From Setaria digitata (lineage: Eukaryota > Nematoda > Chromadorea > Rhabditida > Setariidae): DNA of 64,000 nucleotides. The notes beneath the pieces were generated by a model. It was not told the DNA's origin and did not search any database. It saw only the letters and a program-made list of their open reading frames with translations. Shown piece by piece: positions 14,001 to 25,030 of this stretch. Location: NCBI GenBank assembly GCA_003640385.1, contig RCAB01000053.1, positions 62,001-126,000 of the forward strand, in the 5' to 3' direction. A program made the translations under genes and the position numbers. Positions within the stretch are counted from its first letter, which is position 1. Each line of letters opens with the position of its first letter.

Positions 14001-16496
14001 AAGATGCACACTGCTTGAATGAAATAATTGAGAACGATAGAGTTACTGACCACTGATCAATGATAATCCTCCCAATATGCTCATAGCCATGGCTGCGCTA
14101 GTGTCACCATTCCCAACTTCCATATTATTTCAACTAGACTGTAGCTAATCGGCTACTCAATCCTGAGACTCTCGGCTCCTAGGATTCAATTGGTCAACTG
14201 TCCCATTAACCGCAGGAAAGAAAGGTATTGAAAAGTTCGCTACTTCTAACCTTTTATAGCGATATTAGAAGGAGTTAGTGCATTTGTGAAGGAAGGAAAT
14301 TTTTGAAAAGAACTGAAAGATAATTCGTTCTTCATCTTATTTTCCCACTAGAAAATTTTTATCAGTTCTGTGATACATTTATTTGTACAGCCAGCATTAT
14401 CAGTACCATTTCGTGGATATTAAAGATAGCAAAAATAGGCGGGCAGGCGATGCACAAATGGACGAATGTGGACGGAAGATATAAAATTTCAAATTCACAC
14501 ACGGTGCAATGACCATCGAGAATTATACTTGGGCAGCTGTTTGAATTTAAAATTCAAACTCCGGCCTAGAAGAGAAAATGGACGGCTAGAAAGGATTTAG
14601 CGATTAATTTATCAACAAATAAAAAGCAATAACAAATAAGCGCCTTGCCATTATTACTAATGAGGATCATATGCTAAAATAACCAAATTTATATATTTCT
14701 ATTTGGATTGAATTATTTTGAATTTATAATAAAAATTCTTATGCAGAACATTTAGACCTCCCAACTACGCACAGAATGAAATACATATAAAAAGTAATAT
14801 TATGGAATCATTTCCAGATGAAAATATAGACCGCCGTGAATAGAAAAGCCTGAAGTTAAACTTCAGAAGTTACCCTGTTTTTCTAGTTTGAAGGTTTTTT
14901 GATTAGCAGAATTGAAACTAAGTAATCGTAAGTTATCAACAACCTAAGCTGTATAATCTTATGGTTTCCCAGACAGTAATCATAAAACCTTGATCACTTC
15001 AAAAAAAAGTGATAAAATTAAGATTTTGACGAATATTAATGAGTTTTAGTTGAATTAATGCTATGGGGTCATTGCTGTATGGAACTGTACAGAAAGTGTT
15101 AATATAAGGAAAGGGACGATTTTGTAAATGGTGGAATATGAATTTGGCTAAATTCATGAAATAGAAGCAGCGAGAGTAGTCTCGAAACTGACAACACAAA
15201 AAAACTAAAAAATGAAGCGAGAATGATGGGCAGGTGGGTACGCCTTGGTATTGTGATAGATACGGCTGTGGCGTCCGAATGGTCGTCCAATTCATCCTGT
15301 TCAAATGTTCCTTCCATTCATCTTTCCGATCCATCCACCACCAATCACCTATCTACTCATGTCTACCTTGCAAGCAAAATTATGCGAACTTCTCGAGTTC
15401 GCAAACAGGTGAGCTGATACTGTTGCTTTGGATGGAGAAAGGGAAGCAAGCTATGATATCACTGCAAGAGAGTACTTACTTCAGAAACACACCCAGGAAA
15501 GACCGCACATCCGCATGAGTTAGCTAGCCTCATGGTTTTCTTGATTAGTAGTTGCACTGCTCAACTACCGACAACGGTGTTCGGAGAAACTGTTCTCCGC
15601 TGTAAATAGAAGACAGCTAGTTTCCGAACTAGGCTATAAATAGAACCATTACAATGTCTAAGATTTAGACATTAGGAGTAATAGTATCAATAGTAGTGTT
15701 AATAGTTCTAAGTAATGGTGAATAGTTTATGGTCAGAACTGTCAATACAACAGGACAACGGATGCTATTTTTCTTTCTAGCGCTTGTTATGACAAAAAAT
15801 GATTGGAAATAAAGTGATCAAAATCAAACAAACACACACACACCCTGAAAACTGTATCAAAATGAAGTTTGTCAGAATACGACGGAAAAAGAAATGGGAG
15901 GAAGTATTGCTATGATGAATTATTTCTGCTAATATTAATTCTACAGTTAACAAATTACTAATTTTCTGAAATGCTTACAAGTTGAAATGAACGGAGGATG
16001 CATTCGAAACCACTGATAAGCTTGCTACTGTTCATTGGAGAAGCCGAATCAGGTATTTTCATATCAATGTTTCTTCCCGTAAATTGTGATGTATCATCCT
16101 TCCTAACCGGAATGTTCCAACTAAACGACCGGAAGAAGCCCTTGAATTCATTGATATTTATTTGTTTGAAAAAATAGATGGCAGTGCAGCAGACACCACG
16201 CAGGTTTACCAGCAAATAGACAGACATCAATTTGTTTTTGTTTCTTTTTCCTTCTTTTTTTTTTTTTTTAAATGAAAAAAAAAAAAAAAAACGAAATGAT
16301 GAGCGTACAGGAAGTATGCTATAAAAGGACACCTGTACTTGGATTATTGTTCGGTGCTCGTGATCAAAGGTAATTAATTGGCAGAGAAAAAGACTTTTTC
16401 TACTCCCTCTTCTGTTTCATGAAGACATTTTAAAAAACCATGAACTATGACCTCATCACACATTTAAAATTAAGTAAAAGCACAAATGTCGGCGTT

Positions 16497-16612
16497 TCTG
16501 AGAGGGAGAGAGAGAAAGAGAGGGAGAAAAAGAGAGAGAAAAGAGAGGGGAAGAGAGAGAGAAAAAGAGAGAGAAAAGAGAGAGAGAAAGAGAGAAAAGA
16601 GAAAGAGAAGTG
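16497..16612. repeat. purine (GA-rich) low-complexity tract
   Basis: About 115 bases made almost only of GAGA/GAAA units on the plus strand. It yields a false Arg/Glu/Lys-rich frame. Polypurine tracts of this kind can form triplex DNA, but nothing here shows that it does. Confidence 0.9.
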
Positions 16613-17352
16613 GAAATCTCTAGGTATATTAGGTTAACTGTGACTGTGAGAAACTGCCATACACAACAACTAGTGAAATCTCGAGAAGCTATTAACGGGT
16701 GTCATTTTGCAGCCCTTTTCATTGAATAGCCAAGAAAATTTGGGATCAGAAATCTAAATTCATGAATCCTTCCCTATTGGTGTAGCTGAAATTGACGCTT
16801 GGCGAGATTTTTTCAAAAATTCAGAAACAATTTGTAGAAAAAATCGAAGGCATGTTAGGAACAGAAACAATTGCTGATGAAGTGATTTTGTCCTCGATGG
16901 AATAATATCTGAGTATAAGTCGAGTGATAACAATTATCATATAATCAGTGACGAAAATAAAAAAATTTAGAAACGAAATTTGGCACTAAACAGTGAGTAA
17001 TACATAACTGAAGAAAGATCTCTAATAATTATACTATTATCATCATCATCACTAACCCTTTTTAGAACTGATAATTTTTATGAGGAATGATTTCTTTTAA
17101 AATTTAATCCAAAATTGGCATTGATCTAAAATATTTTAGCATAGTTATAATGTTCACCACGACAAGTTGCCGGTATAATACAATGCTTCGCATTCCAATT
17201 ATATTTCTACATAACGAATCAACAGCTTCAACTAAATAGTTAATTCAAAAAAACAGCAGTAATTAATAACGTGGAAAAACGCTAAGATGAAGAGTAAGGA
17301 AAAAAAGTAAATATTTAACGCAATAAGAAAAGAAAAGGATGGCACGCTAAAC

Positions 17353-18069
17353 GTGATGGACAAAGGATGCACGCCAGACGTGATGAACAGAGGATGCACG
17401 CCAGACGTGATGAACAGAGGATGCACGCCAGACGTGATGAACAGAGGATGCACGCCAGACGTGATGAACAGAGGATGCACGCCAGACGTGATGAACAGAG
17501 GATGCACGCCAGACGTGATGAACAGAGGATGCACGCCAGACGTGATGAACAGAGGATGCACGCCAGACGTGATGAACAGAGGATGCACGCCAGACGTGAT
17601 GAACAGAGGATGCACGCCAGACGTGATGAACAGAGGATGCACGCCAGACGTGATGAACAGAGGATGCACGCCAGACGTGATGAACAGAGGATGCACGCCA
17701 GACGTGATGAACAGAGGATGCACGCCAGACGTGATGAACAGAGGATGCACGCCAGACGTGATGAACAGAGGATGCACGCCAGACGTGATGAACAGAGGAT
17801 GCACGCCAGACGTGATGAACAGAGGATGCACGCCAGACGTGATGAACAGAGGATGCACGCCAGACGTGATGAACAGAGGATGCACGCCAGACGTGATGAA
17901 CAGAGGATGCACGCCAGACGTGATGAACAGAGGATGCACGCCAGACGTGATGAACAGAGGATGCACGTCAGACGTGATGAACAGAGGATGCACGTCAGAC
18001 GTGATGAACAGAGGATGCACGTCAGACGTGATGAACAGAGGATGCACGCCAGACGTGATGAATAGAGGA
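17353..18069. repeat. 27-bp minisatellite, 26 copies
   Basis: Tandem array with the unit GATGCACGCCAGACGTGATG followed by AACAGAG. Twenty-six 27-base units fit 17368-18069, preceded by one degenerate copy (GATGGACAAAG...). The copies are almost identical; the only recurrent change is C to T (CGCC to CGTC) in units 23-25. As 27 is nine codons and several frames of the unit lack a stop, long frames run through it on both strands (for instance CTPDVMNRG repeated). No ATG-bearing exon with splice sites joins them to unique coding sequence, so I treat this as a recently expanded noncoding minisatellite. Confidence 0.93.
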
Positions 18070-18607
18070 TAGAGCGAAAGTGAGAAAGGAAAGTGAAGAA
18101 ATGTTGCGAAATGTAGCGGGGTGATATTTTTGTATGAGCGTTAGGATGGAAATGGAAGTGAAGCTGACTAAATCCTCTCAACTTTGACACATTTTCCTTT
18201 TGTTGTGCTCTGTGAGCGACAATACGTTAATGATTAGAAAGAAGCGATGCAATTAACTATCCATTCCAAACTTTTGATTAATAACTAGCATAGCAATGAA
18301 GAACTTTCCTGCTCATTAAAAAGAGAAATTGGAAAGTGATGAGATGGAAGTTAGAGAAACGGCTGGATGGATGGAAGGCTGTGCTGAAGGAAGCCTACTC
18401 TAATGAGTTGTAGTAGTTGTAGTACTAACAAATATATTTATTTATAGCAATGAATGGCGTGGCCCATTTTCTTGTAACATTCCATTCACCAACAAACCAA
18501 AAGCTTCTCATTTTTTGGCAATTTTCGATCTTCCATTTCTTCTCATTCTTCCTCTCTTCAAATGTTTTTGCTTCTTCACTGATGAAACTGCTGGAAAAGC
18601 AAGAGGT

Positions 18608-18718
18608 GACGGACAAGAGTGAAGAATGAATGAGCGAATGGATGACTGAATGACTGAATGAACGGATGAATGGATGAACGGATGAATGGATAGATGCATG
18701 GACGAATGAATGGGTAGA
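18608..18718. repeat. degenerate tetranucleotide repeat (GAAT/GGAT)n
   Basis: About 110 bases built of GAATGAAT, GGATGAAT and GAACGGAT blocks. It explains the overlapping Ser/His/Pro-rich false frames on the minus strand. Confidence 0.85.
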
Positions 18719-19218
18719 GTGCCTGTCTGGGTGATGGGACGGGTAAGAGAAGGAAGCCAGGGCATACACTTGCCCGCCCTGAATGTTGCTGCCAGTTCAC
18801 CTTTTATTTAAGCATTTCCAAGCTAAAGAGAGAGAGAGAGAAGGCGAGTGAAAGAGAAGTAAAGAACAGTGTAAGCTTGGTCAGAAAAAACTTTAAAGAA
18901 AATATTCGGAAAAAAGTTTTTCTTCACATAGGACAGGATTGGATGACGCAATCAAGCTTGTAAATTGATTTTTTTTTTCTTTTTTCTTGCATCCTAAAAA
19001 AGAAAGAAAACCGATTTATTTCTCATTCGCAATCTCTTTTCTTTTTTTTTCTTAAAATAACTTAGAAATTACCCTTTCCCAAGACATAATAAATGTTAGT
19101 CCCAAACTTATAAAGCATGGCAGTACTGTCGTTTTCTTTTTATCTGCGCACTGTATCGCCAATTTGGCAATCCAAAGGTTCTAGGCAAAAACGGCTCCAT
19201 GGTACTTTACAAATTTAA

Positions 19219-19896
19219 TTGTCTAACTCGACTGCTATATACACCAATGGAATATATTTTCCCGAGGTAGCTGCATTTTTTCAAAATTTTAAACAAATAA
19301 GGTTTACAAATTTCCTCGGTATCTCTTCCTTTGTGTCACGTAGAATTACTGAATATCCGTTCAAAAACGTAGCTGTTGAAACTGTGATTTTGAAATTATA
19401 TCAGAAAGCTAAAGATGCTAGAGGCAAGATATCCAGTTATTTTTTACTTGATAACGCAGCGAATAAATTTGTTGAATTGTTTCCAAACTTCAGATTGACT
19501 AAATATCAACGAACTCTTCTTCCCCTGTCTGATAATGCTACTTTTATGAAAAATTTTAAAAAGAAAAAGGAGATGATTGACATATCTTACCTGCAAATCA
19601 TTAATAAACACATCTATAATGCAACGAAAAAGAGTAGTTGCCATGTAGAAAAAACTAAGGACAAGTATTATTCTAATTTACTGCGACAAACCGTTACACC
19701 TCTGTTGTTCGTCGTACTTAAAGACTTTTATCAAAATAATATTTAAAAAAAAAAAAAAAAAAAGAAAAAATTGTAACTTGTTTTAATTCTCGCATAGGGA
19801 AAAGAAATTTGCAATGCTATTTATAAGGATGCAGCTAGTTCTTACGATGAAACCATACAAGTTTTAATCGAACTTTGTGCCACAATCCATGATTAA
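19219..19896 (+). CDS. unrecognised gene fragment (hypothetical protein)
   Basis: A 175-codon open frame runs from 19219 to a TAA at 19744-19746, long for such AT-rich DNA. It has no in-frame ATG until about codon 110 and a stop directly upstream, so it is probably an internal or 3' exon rather than a whole gene. A phase-0 GTACTT donor after 19713 could join a second piece, 19798-19896, whose 32 codons (GKEICNAIYKD...) end in TAA; together they give about 197 residues. The intervening 84 bases contain an A-run of about 20. The protein is rich in Lys, Phe and Leu, with no signal peptide, transmembrane segment or motif that I recognise. Alternative: a decayed retrocopy whose poly(A) tail is the A-run. 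Confidence 0.4.
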
Positions 19897-22208
19897 GATT
19901 GGATTTTTTTTAAATATTTAATAGTGACTAAAAACGGGATCGAAATACTGAAAATAAATACAATTAACGAATCCAGAAATGGTCAATGTTAGAAAGACAC
20001 ATCGAATTTGGAAGCTCGAGAAACACCTCTGATTATTCGCTCACTCTATCCCACTCTCGAAAAAGAATATGAATATAGCTAACAGCCATACCCTTCTGAT
20101 CAATACCTTCCACCGCTTTGTGCCAACCAATCATGTACTTTCGAAATCTCTGTACACCTTTCAGCAAGACGACATTTCATTAGCTGTCACATGTTGGTTA
20201 TACTAATTAACCGCTGGCATCGGAACATGCTCTTCGCCAGTATGAACTGAACTTGTCAACAGGATTTTCAAATGCCAAGCCAGCGAGATGAACTTTTCAT
20301 GAGCATAATTAACCGTACCGATTTAAACTTCATCCCAGTATCCCTGTTCCATGATCTGGAATCTGACAGCACTGCCAGATCTTAATCGACCAATAATGTA
20401 CTACAACAAATCTCAAAAGCTCACGAAAAAGCCCAGCAGCCGGTCTTGACTTGGTCTAATTATTGAAAGAAAACCTAATTACTTGGTACACAACGTAATA
20501 CTAACAACGAATAGGAAGAGGAAGTTGACGCACGTGGAAACATCATCAGTCAGTGCTGAGCTGAGCTGCCTCCAGCTTTTCCGAAAACTTCCTGATTGCA
20601 AAGCTCACCGGTGCTTAAGGAGCTGGCTGTACTTTGTGGAGCAGGACGACGGGCGACAGCCAGGTTGTTGACCGTCGATGACGCAACGGTCTTTGAAGTT
20701 AGCTCAAGTGCCTATGAGTGTTTGCTCAAGAAGGGAATTTGGAATTCAATTCCATCTGAGCAGCGCTGAAGACGAGTGGCGAGAGCTGATGCGGCATTGG
20801 CTCGCATGCTGTCTAGAGAGCCGCATGCTGAAAGTCCAACGGGGGACCTCAGTGACCACTCCTGGGCACAGTGATCAGAGGGAAGAGACGTGAGGCAGTT
20901 GGCGAGAGTTGAGGACTGAGGAGAGGACACAGGAGACTGCAGGCTAGCAGCAGCTGTGGGTGTGTGGTCAGTGGAATGAATATTTGTACAGCCGCAGTGA
21001 GACGAAAGTGAAGAGGGTAGCTGGAGAGCAGCTTGGATGGTGCAACCAAACTAAGCAACCCACCAACCAGGAAGTGAAATTCCCATTTTCCAATAAATAA
21101 TGCAGGATGGAGAAAGGGGACTGCTAGCCGAAATCACTTGACAACAAACAAATTGTCTCGAGAAATCGACGGGGTGCTGCTGCTGCTGCTTTCTCGAGAA
21201 CCGAGACCAGACCCACGGGAAGGACACTTCGCAGTGAGGAAAACAAGACAGTCATGCATTCCTTTGAAGTTGCATTTCAATTCCTCCCTCTGCTGACAAA
21301 CCGCCACTCCGTTTCAAACTGAGATCTCCGATAAAAACCTTCCCTTCTATCCTTATGCGATTCTGCAAAATCCACAATTCAATCACTACTTGATTAGGCG
21401 GAATTATCTGAGGGTTGCTTATTCTTGTAGAATGCAGCACTGGGAAAACACATTGCACTTAGCTCGAATAATTCCTAGGGACATTTTTGCTTTAGGCAGC
21501 CAATTCTGGAGCAATGTGGTGTATAACACAAACGGGTTAATGCCGCAATACCGTAGTACATAAATTTCCAAAACAACTATCGGATTTCCAGGCAAACAAA
21601 ACATCGCTTTGGCAGAGACCAAAGGTAAAAATGTTCTCTTGCAGTTCTCGAGTAAATTAGACTAGAAACAAGTTCACGGATAGAAATTACCTTAACTCTG
21701 TTTTATTTCGAAATAACCAAAACGAAATTTAATGACTTTGAATCGTTGGAAACAAGAGAAAATTGTATCATGTAACAAAATAATCATGAAGAGTGAAATT
21801 TCCCTCCACCTCCACCTTTCTTTTGTTTCCCTAATTTTACGCTATTTCCGCGTATTTTCCTCATCTTTTTCATTTTGTTCTGGAAATGCTTCTGCCGATG
21901 AACTGCCGATTTTGACCGTTTTGCTGTATTACTCCGCTTTTTGTCCACATGCCTTAAATAATAATCATTTAAATATGCCGTACCTTGAACTGTGCAAGAA
22001 AGAAAGTTCAAATTCCGAAATATTTTTTTTTAGGATAAAATAAGAAACGAGTCAGCACTAGATCATATGGAACGCCCACGTGACTAATATCAATCACTTT
22101 AATGATATTTTTATATAATTTAGTGAATCCTAAGCACGAACTTGCACTGCTATCAAAGAACGAGCTATATTGAATGATTGAAAATCATAGTAGTCGTGAT
22201 TCTTATTC
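19897..22208. other. intergenic region with a GC-richer patch
   Basis: No exon chain is recognised. From about 20540 to 21240 the base composition is clearly less AT-rich than its surroundings and includes a short GCT repeat (21177-21190). It could hold promoter or untranslated exon sequence of a neighbouring gene, but no protein similarity is visible. The part next to 22209 should include the RRS1 3' UTR. Confidence 0.35.
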
Positions 22209-24167
22209 CTAAGTTTGCACTAATATAGAAATCAGATTGCAGATGTCAACTACTAAAAATCTTTGAATCACAACTAACTGTTGTATATTGCTCTGTTGGT
22301 TCGCTGTCAAGCATGTTTCGTTCAAAACGTTTTTTTTGGAAGACAGTCTATCTAGAATTTCCAGCTGTTTTTTTTGTTCATCACAAACAGCTCTCTCGTT
22401 AGGTTCATACTGTAAAATTCATTGGCAAAGAGTACGTACCACTTCAGTTTTCATACAAATATAGGAAAAGTAGCCTGCTAAACAGGAAAGTAGACATTTT
22501 AAAGACTTTACTTTTTTATCTGAAAGCTAGAAGCATATTAAGAAAAGTTACCTTATGATGTTTACCCGCCTTCATCAATTTTTCATTTTTTATTGCCGGT
22601 TGAAAAACGCCATGTGATGCAGTAGAATATCGCGCCCGATTTATTTGGTTTAGTAGCTAAAAAAGATTATAAACTATTTTCTTAGCGTCCATTTCGTCAG
22701 TAATGGCAAGGACTTCAACAAAATAAAATATATATTAAAAAAATGTTAAATCGATGACTTCTATCAAACATAAAAAACATACACGAAACTTAGAGAAAGG
22801 ACTAGCACTATAAGTGTATTCAAACCTCATGTCTACTTCGATCATTTAAATCAACGCCAATGCCAAGAGGAACGGCGTTTGCAGATGAAATTTTTGGTCC
22901 TCTTAGGCGGGCGATATTACGCAAACGTTGCATTTCATTTTTGTTCACCCTTTCTTTCTTGGCCTTTTCTCGTTCATCGAAATAATCAATCATAGGATCT
23001 AAAAGGCGAATGAAAATAAGAAAATGGACAGAGAAAAGAAGAGAAACATTGTGAAAATGTAAAATTTCTGTAAAATTGTCCAAACTGGAAATAATATTGG
23101 ATCTCTTCACTTAAATGGCATATGAGATTAAAACCCTCCTTAGCTGAGACTGATCAAAAATATAAATTTTCCCACTTCTAACATCCATATATTCATATGC
23201 CGATCTTAAGCCAAGGAATGGAAACGAAATCAAAACATCCGGAATGAAGACGATGCTAGTTTTCAGTATTATAAGTAACTACTATAAGCTCGAGTTTCAC
23301 TGTATAAAACCGCAGTACCTTTGTTGTCTGGTATCTCGATTAGCCAGTCTTTAGCATCATTATCTTTCGCTCTCCTATATCCATACCTCGACTTCCATTC
23401 CTCAAAAAAATCAAAATCTTCCTCATCCATACATATTCTTTTGTATATCAATAAATTTTTTGGAAGTTTCTATCAAGAATAAATTACCCTACTTAACGCT
23501 TAGTCGGAAATGCTCTAATCGTTTAAATCTAACCTTAACTTCTTCATCAAAAACTTTTCTATCCTTCTTTTTCTTCCGTATTCCTTTCTGTTGTGCGTAC
23601 TGCTCCCATTTAGTTAGTTGACGTTCATCCGGTAAAGGCTTTTCTCGAGGAAGTCGAAATAATGGAGGTGGTAACTGTAGTACAAAATTTAAACATGATA
23701 ACATACATTTATAATCATCTTCCAAAATGATCACAACTTCGTTACATAAAACTGAAGCAGAAAGTGAAGTCTGGATTAATAAAAACTGCGCAAATGGTAG
23801 AATTAAAAATATACTTTTGCACAAACAGCTTCATCAATTCGTTTCTTCTCCAACTCCCATATTTTGTTAAACAAGAATTGTGCATTATCTCGAGCTCTTG
23901 CTGACAGCTCCTCCTCAGTTGGCTTGCTGTAGTGAATAAATTAAGAAAAATACTCAATCGCTGATGCTACTACGGCTAAGTAAGCTTAATGTACGAAAAT
24001 ATGGTACTGAAACTTAGCTGGAGCGAAAAAAGACCGCAGGCATACCTAGTTGCATTATCCTCCAACAGAGGATCATTATCGACAATGAGCAAGTTACCCG
24101 TGTCAACAAATGGATCTACAGTTTTATTCACTGATGTCGGCAGTAATATCAGCATTTTTTCTCCCAT
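22209..24167 (-). CDS. RRS1: ribosome biogenesis regulatory protein RRS1 homologue
   Basis: Seven minus-strand exons: 24046-24167, 23815-23926, 23534-23674, 23319-23400, 22826-22998, 22552-22656 and 22209-22409. All phases agree and encode about 311 residues, against 365 in human RRS1. Family landmarks in order: the N-terminal D(T/L)GNLL segment; a helical block KPTEEELSARARDNAQ; the hallmark RLPREKPLP; the KKKKDRKVFDEE and WKSRYGYRRA segments; WLIEIP; KKERVNKNEMQRLRN; and the late STASHGVFQ motif. RRS1 acts in the nucleolus with RPF2, recruiting the 5S RNP (5S rRNA, uL18, uL5) to the pre-60S ribosome. ATG 24167 follows a TTTTTTCAG acceptor by one base, which suggests a trans-spliced start. 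The intron before 23400 ends in an unusual TTTTTTTGAG, chosen because only it keeps the frame. The last codons before the TAG at 22209-22211 are less sure. Confidence 0.95.
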
Positions 24168-24171
24168 CCTG
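24168..24171 (-). promoter_or_regulatory. probable trans-splice acceptor of RRS1
   Basis: On the minus strand TTTTTTCAG ends one base before the ATG at 24167, and no matching upstream exon in frame is needed. This is the usual look of a spliced-leader acceptor in nematodes; it is inferred from position only. Confidence 0.5.
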
Positions 24172-25030
24172 AAAAAATCATAAGTGATCAGCTGTTGACT
24201 TTAAAAAATATTCAGCGACCCTACATTACTAACATATGGTTCACTTCATAAACAGAACCGTCGAAGGCACTGAGATCTAAGGAAAAAATGAAAGGGAAAA
24301 CTGCATGCAAATATAATAAAATGCTTACAACATTGACAAAATAAGAAAAAAACGGTAAATGAACTTTTATTTCACGCCAACTACAAAATAACGTATAACA
24401 GTAGCATAATGGAAAAAAGATGCAAAAAGAGATTACATAAATTGGATGAGTTTTGTAATCTACAAAGTACATTATTCATAAACACTTTTGATTGAATTCC
24501 TGATTATTGGAAAATATGTAAGCAGTATGGACTGATTAATATAATAATGAAATCGATTATGATAATATGAAGTTAATGGAAACAAAATGAAGGAAACAAG
24601 AGATAATTGATATGTATTTAGTATGAATTCTGAATATACAGCAGTATGTGACGATATTCTGATATTTAGCAGAAAAATTATGAATCAAACTCGGAAAATT
24701 ACAGCAGACAATATTGTGCTCCATTCAAGATAACTCTACACAGCAACTATGGAAAAATTCCGTAAGCATGCAAACAAATTAAAAAAATTTTCAAAAATAG
24801 AAAAAAATAAAGAAATTTCTCAGAGCAAAAGTCAAATATTCTGAGGACCTCATTATGGAGAGTAACTTCTTATAAATGATCTTTAACGTATAAAACGAAA
24901 CTTTCATTAAGAAATACGTCATGATATTGATCTTTGAGATATTCAATCCCTCCGCATAGGCATCACTGTTTCAATTAAAAGTATTGTGGCATGTAAATTC
25001 AATAAAACAGCGAATATGAAAACATGTGCT
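24172..25030. other. intergenic, PPP2R3C to RRS1
   Basis: AT-rich spacer between two same-strand genes, including the PPP2R3C 3' UTR. A short open segment at about 24222-24275 (minus strand) has an acceptor but is not needed for RRS1, so I left it unassigned. Confidence 0.4.

Larger units (their letters stand above)
3032..17352. other. gene-poor region, no gene recognised
   Basis: Apart from the listed repeats I see no exon chain. Open frames here are short (under about 110 codons), with AT-rich composition and no recognisable motif. Two plus-strand frames at 6426-6671 and 6900-7103 read rather like protein but lack splice context and resemble nothing I know. Upstream exons or large introns of the minus-strand zinc-finger gene may be hidden here. 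No tRNA box A/B pair was noticed. Confidence 0.35.

Noticed and set aside
13764..14009. 81-codon minus-strand frame
   Set aside because: No motif, no splice partners; weak similarity of its surroundings to 8880-8960 suggests a dispersed noncoding repeat at most.
14130..14200. tRNA-like segment near GGCTCCTAGGATTCAATTGG
   Set aside because: It resembles a B box loosely, but no matching A box, anticodon arm or acceptor stem can be drawn.
16440..16637. Arg/Glu/Lys-rich 65-codon frame
   Set aside because: Translation of the GA-rich simple repeat; no acceptor or donor and no homologous feel.
17232..18190. Long frames through the 27-bp array on both strands (230-290 codons)
   Set aside because: They exist because the repeat unit is nine codons with no stop in those frames. 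There is no splice context, and mutually exclusive frames are equally open.
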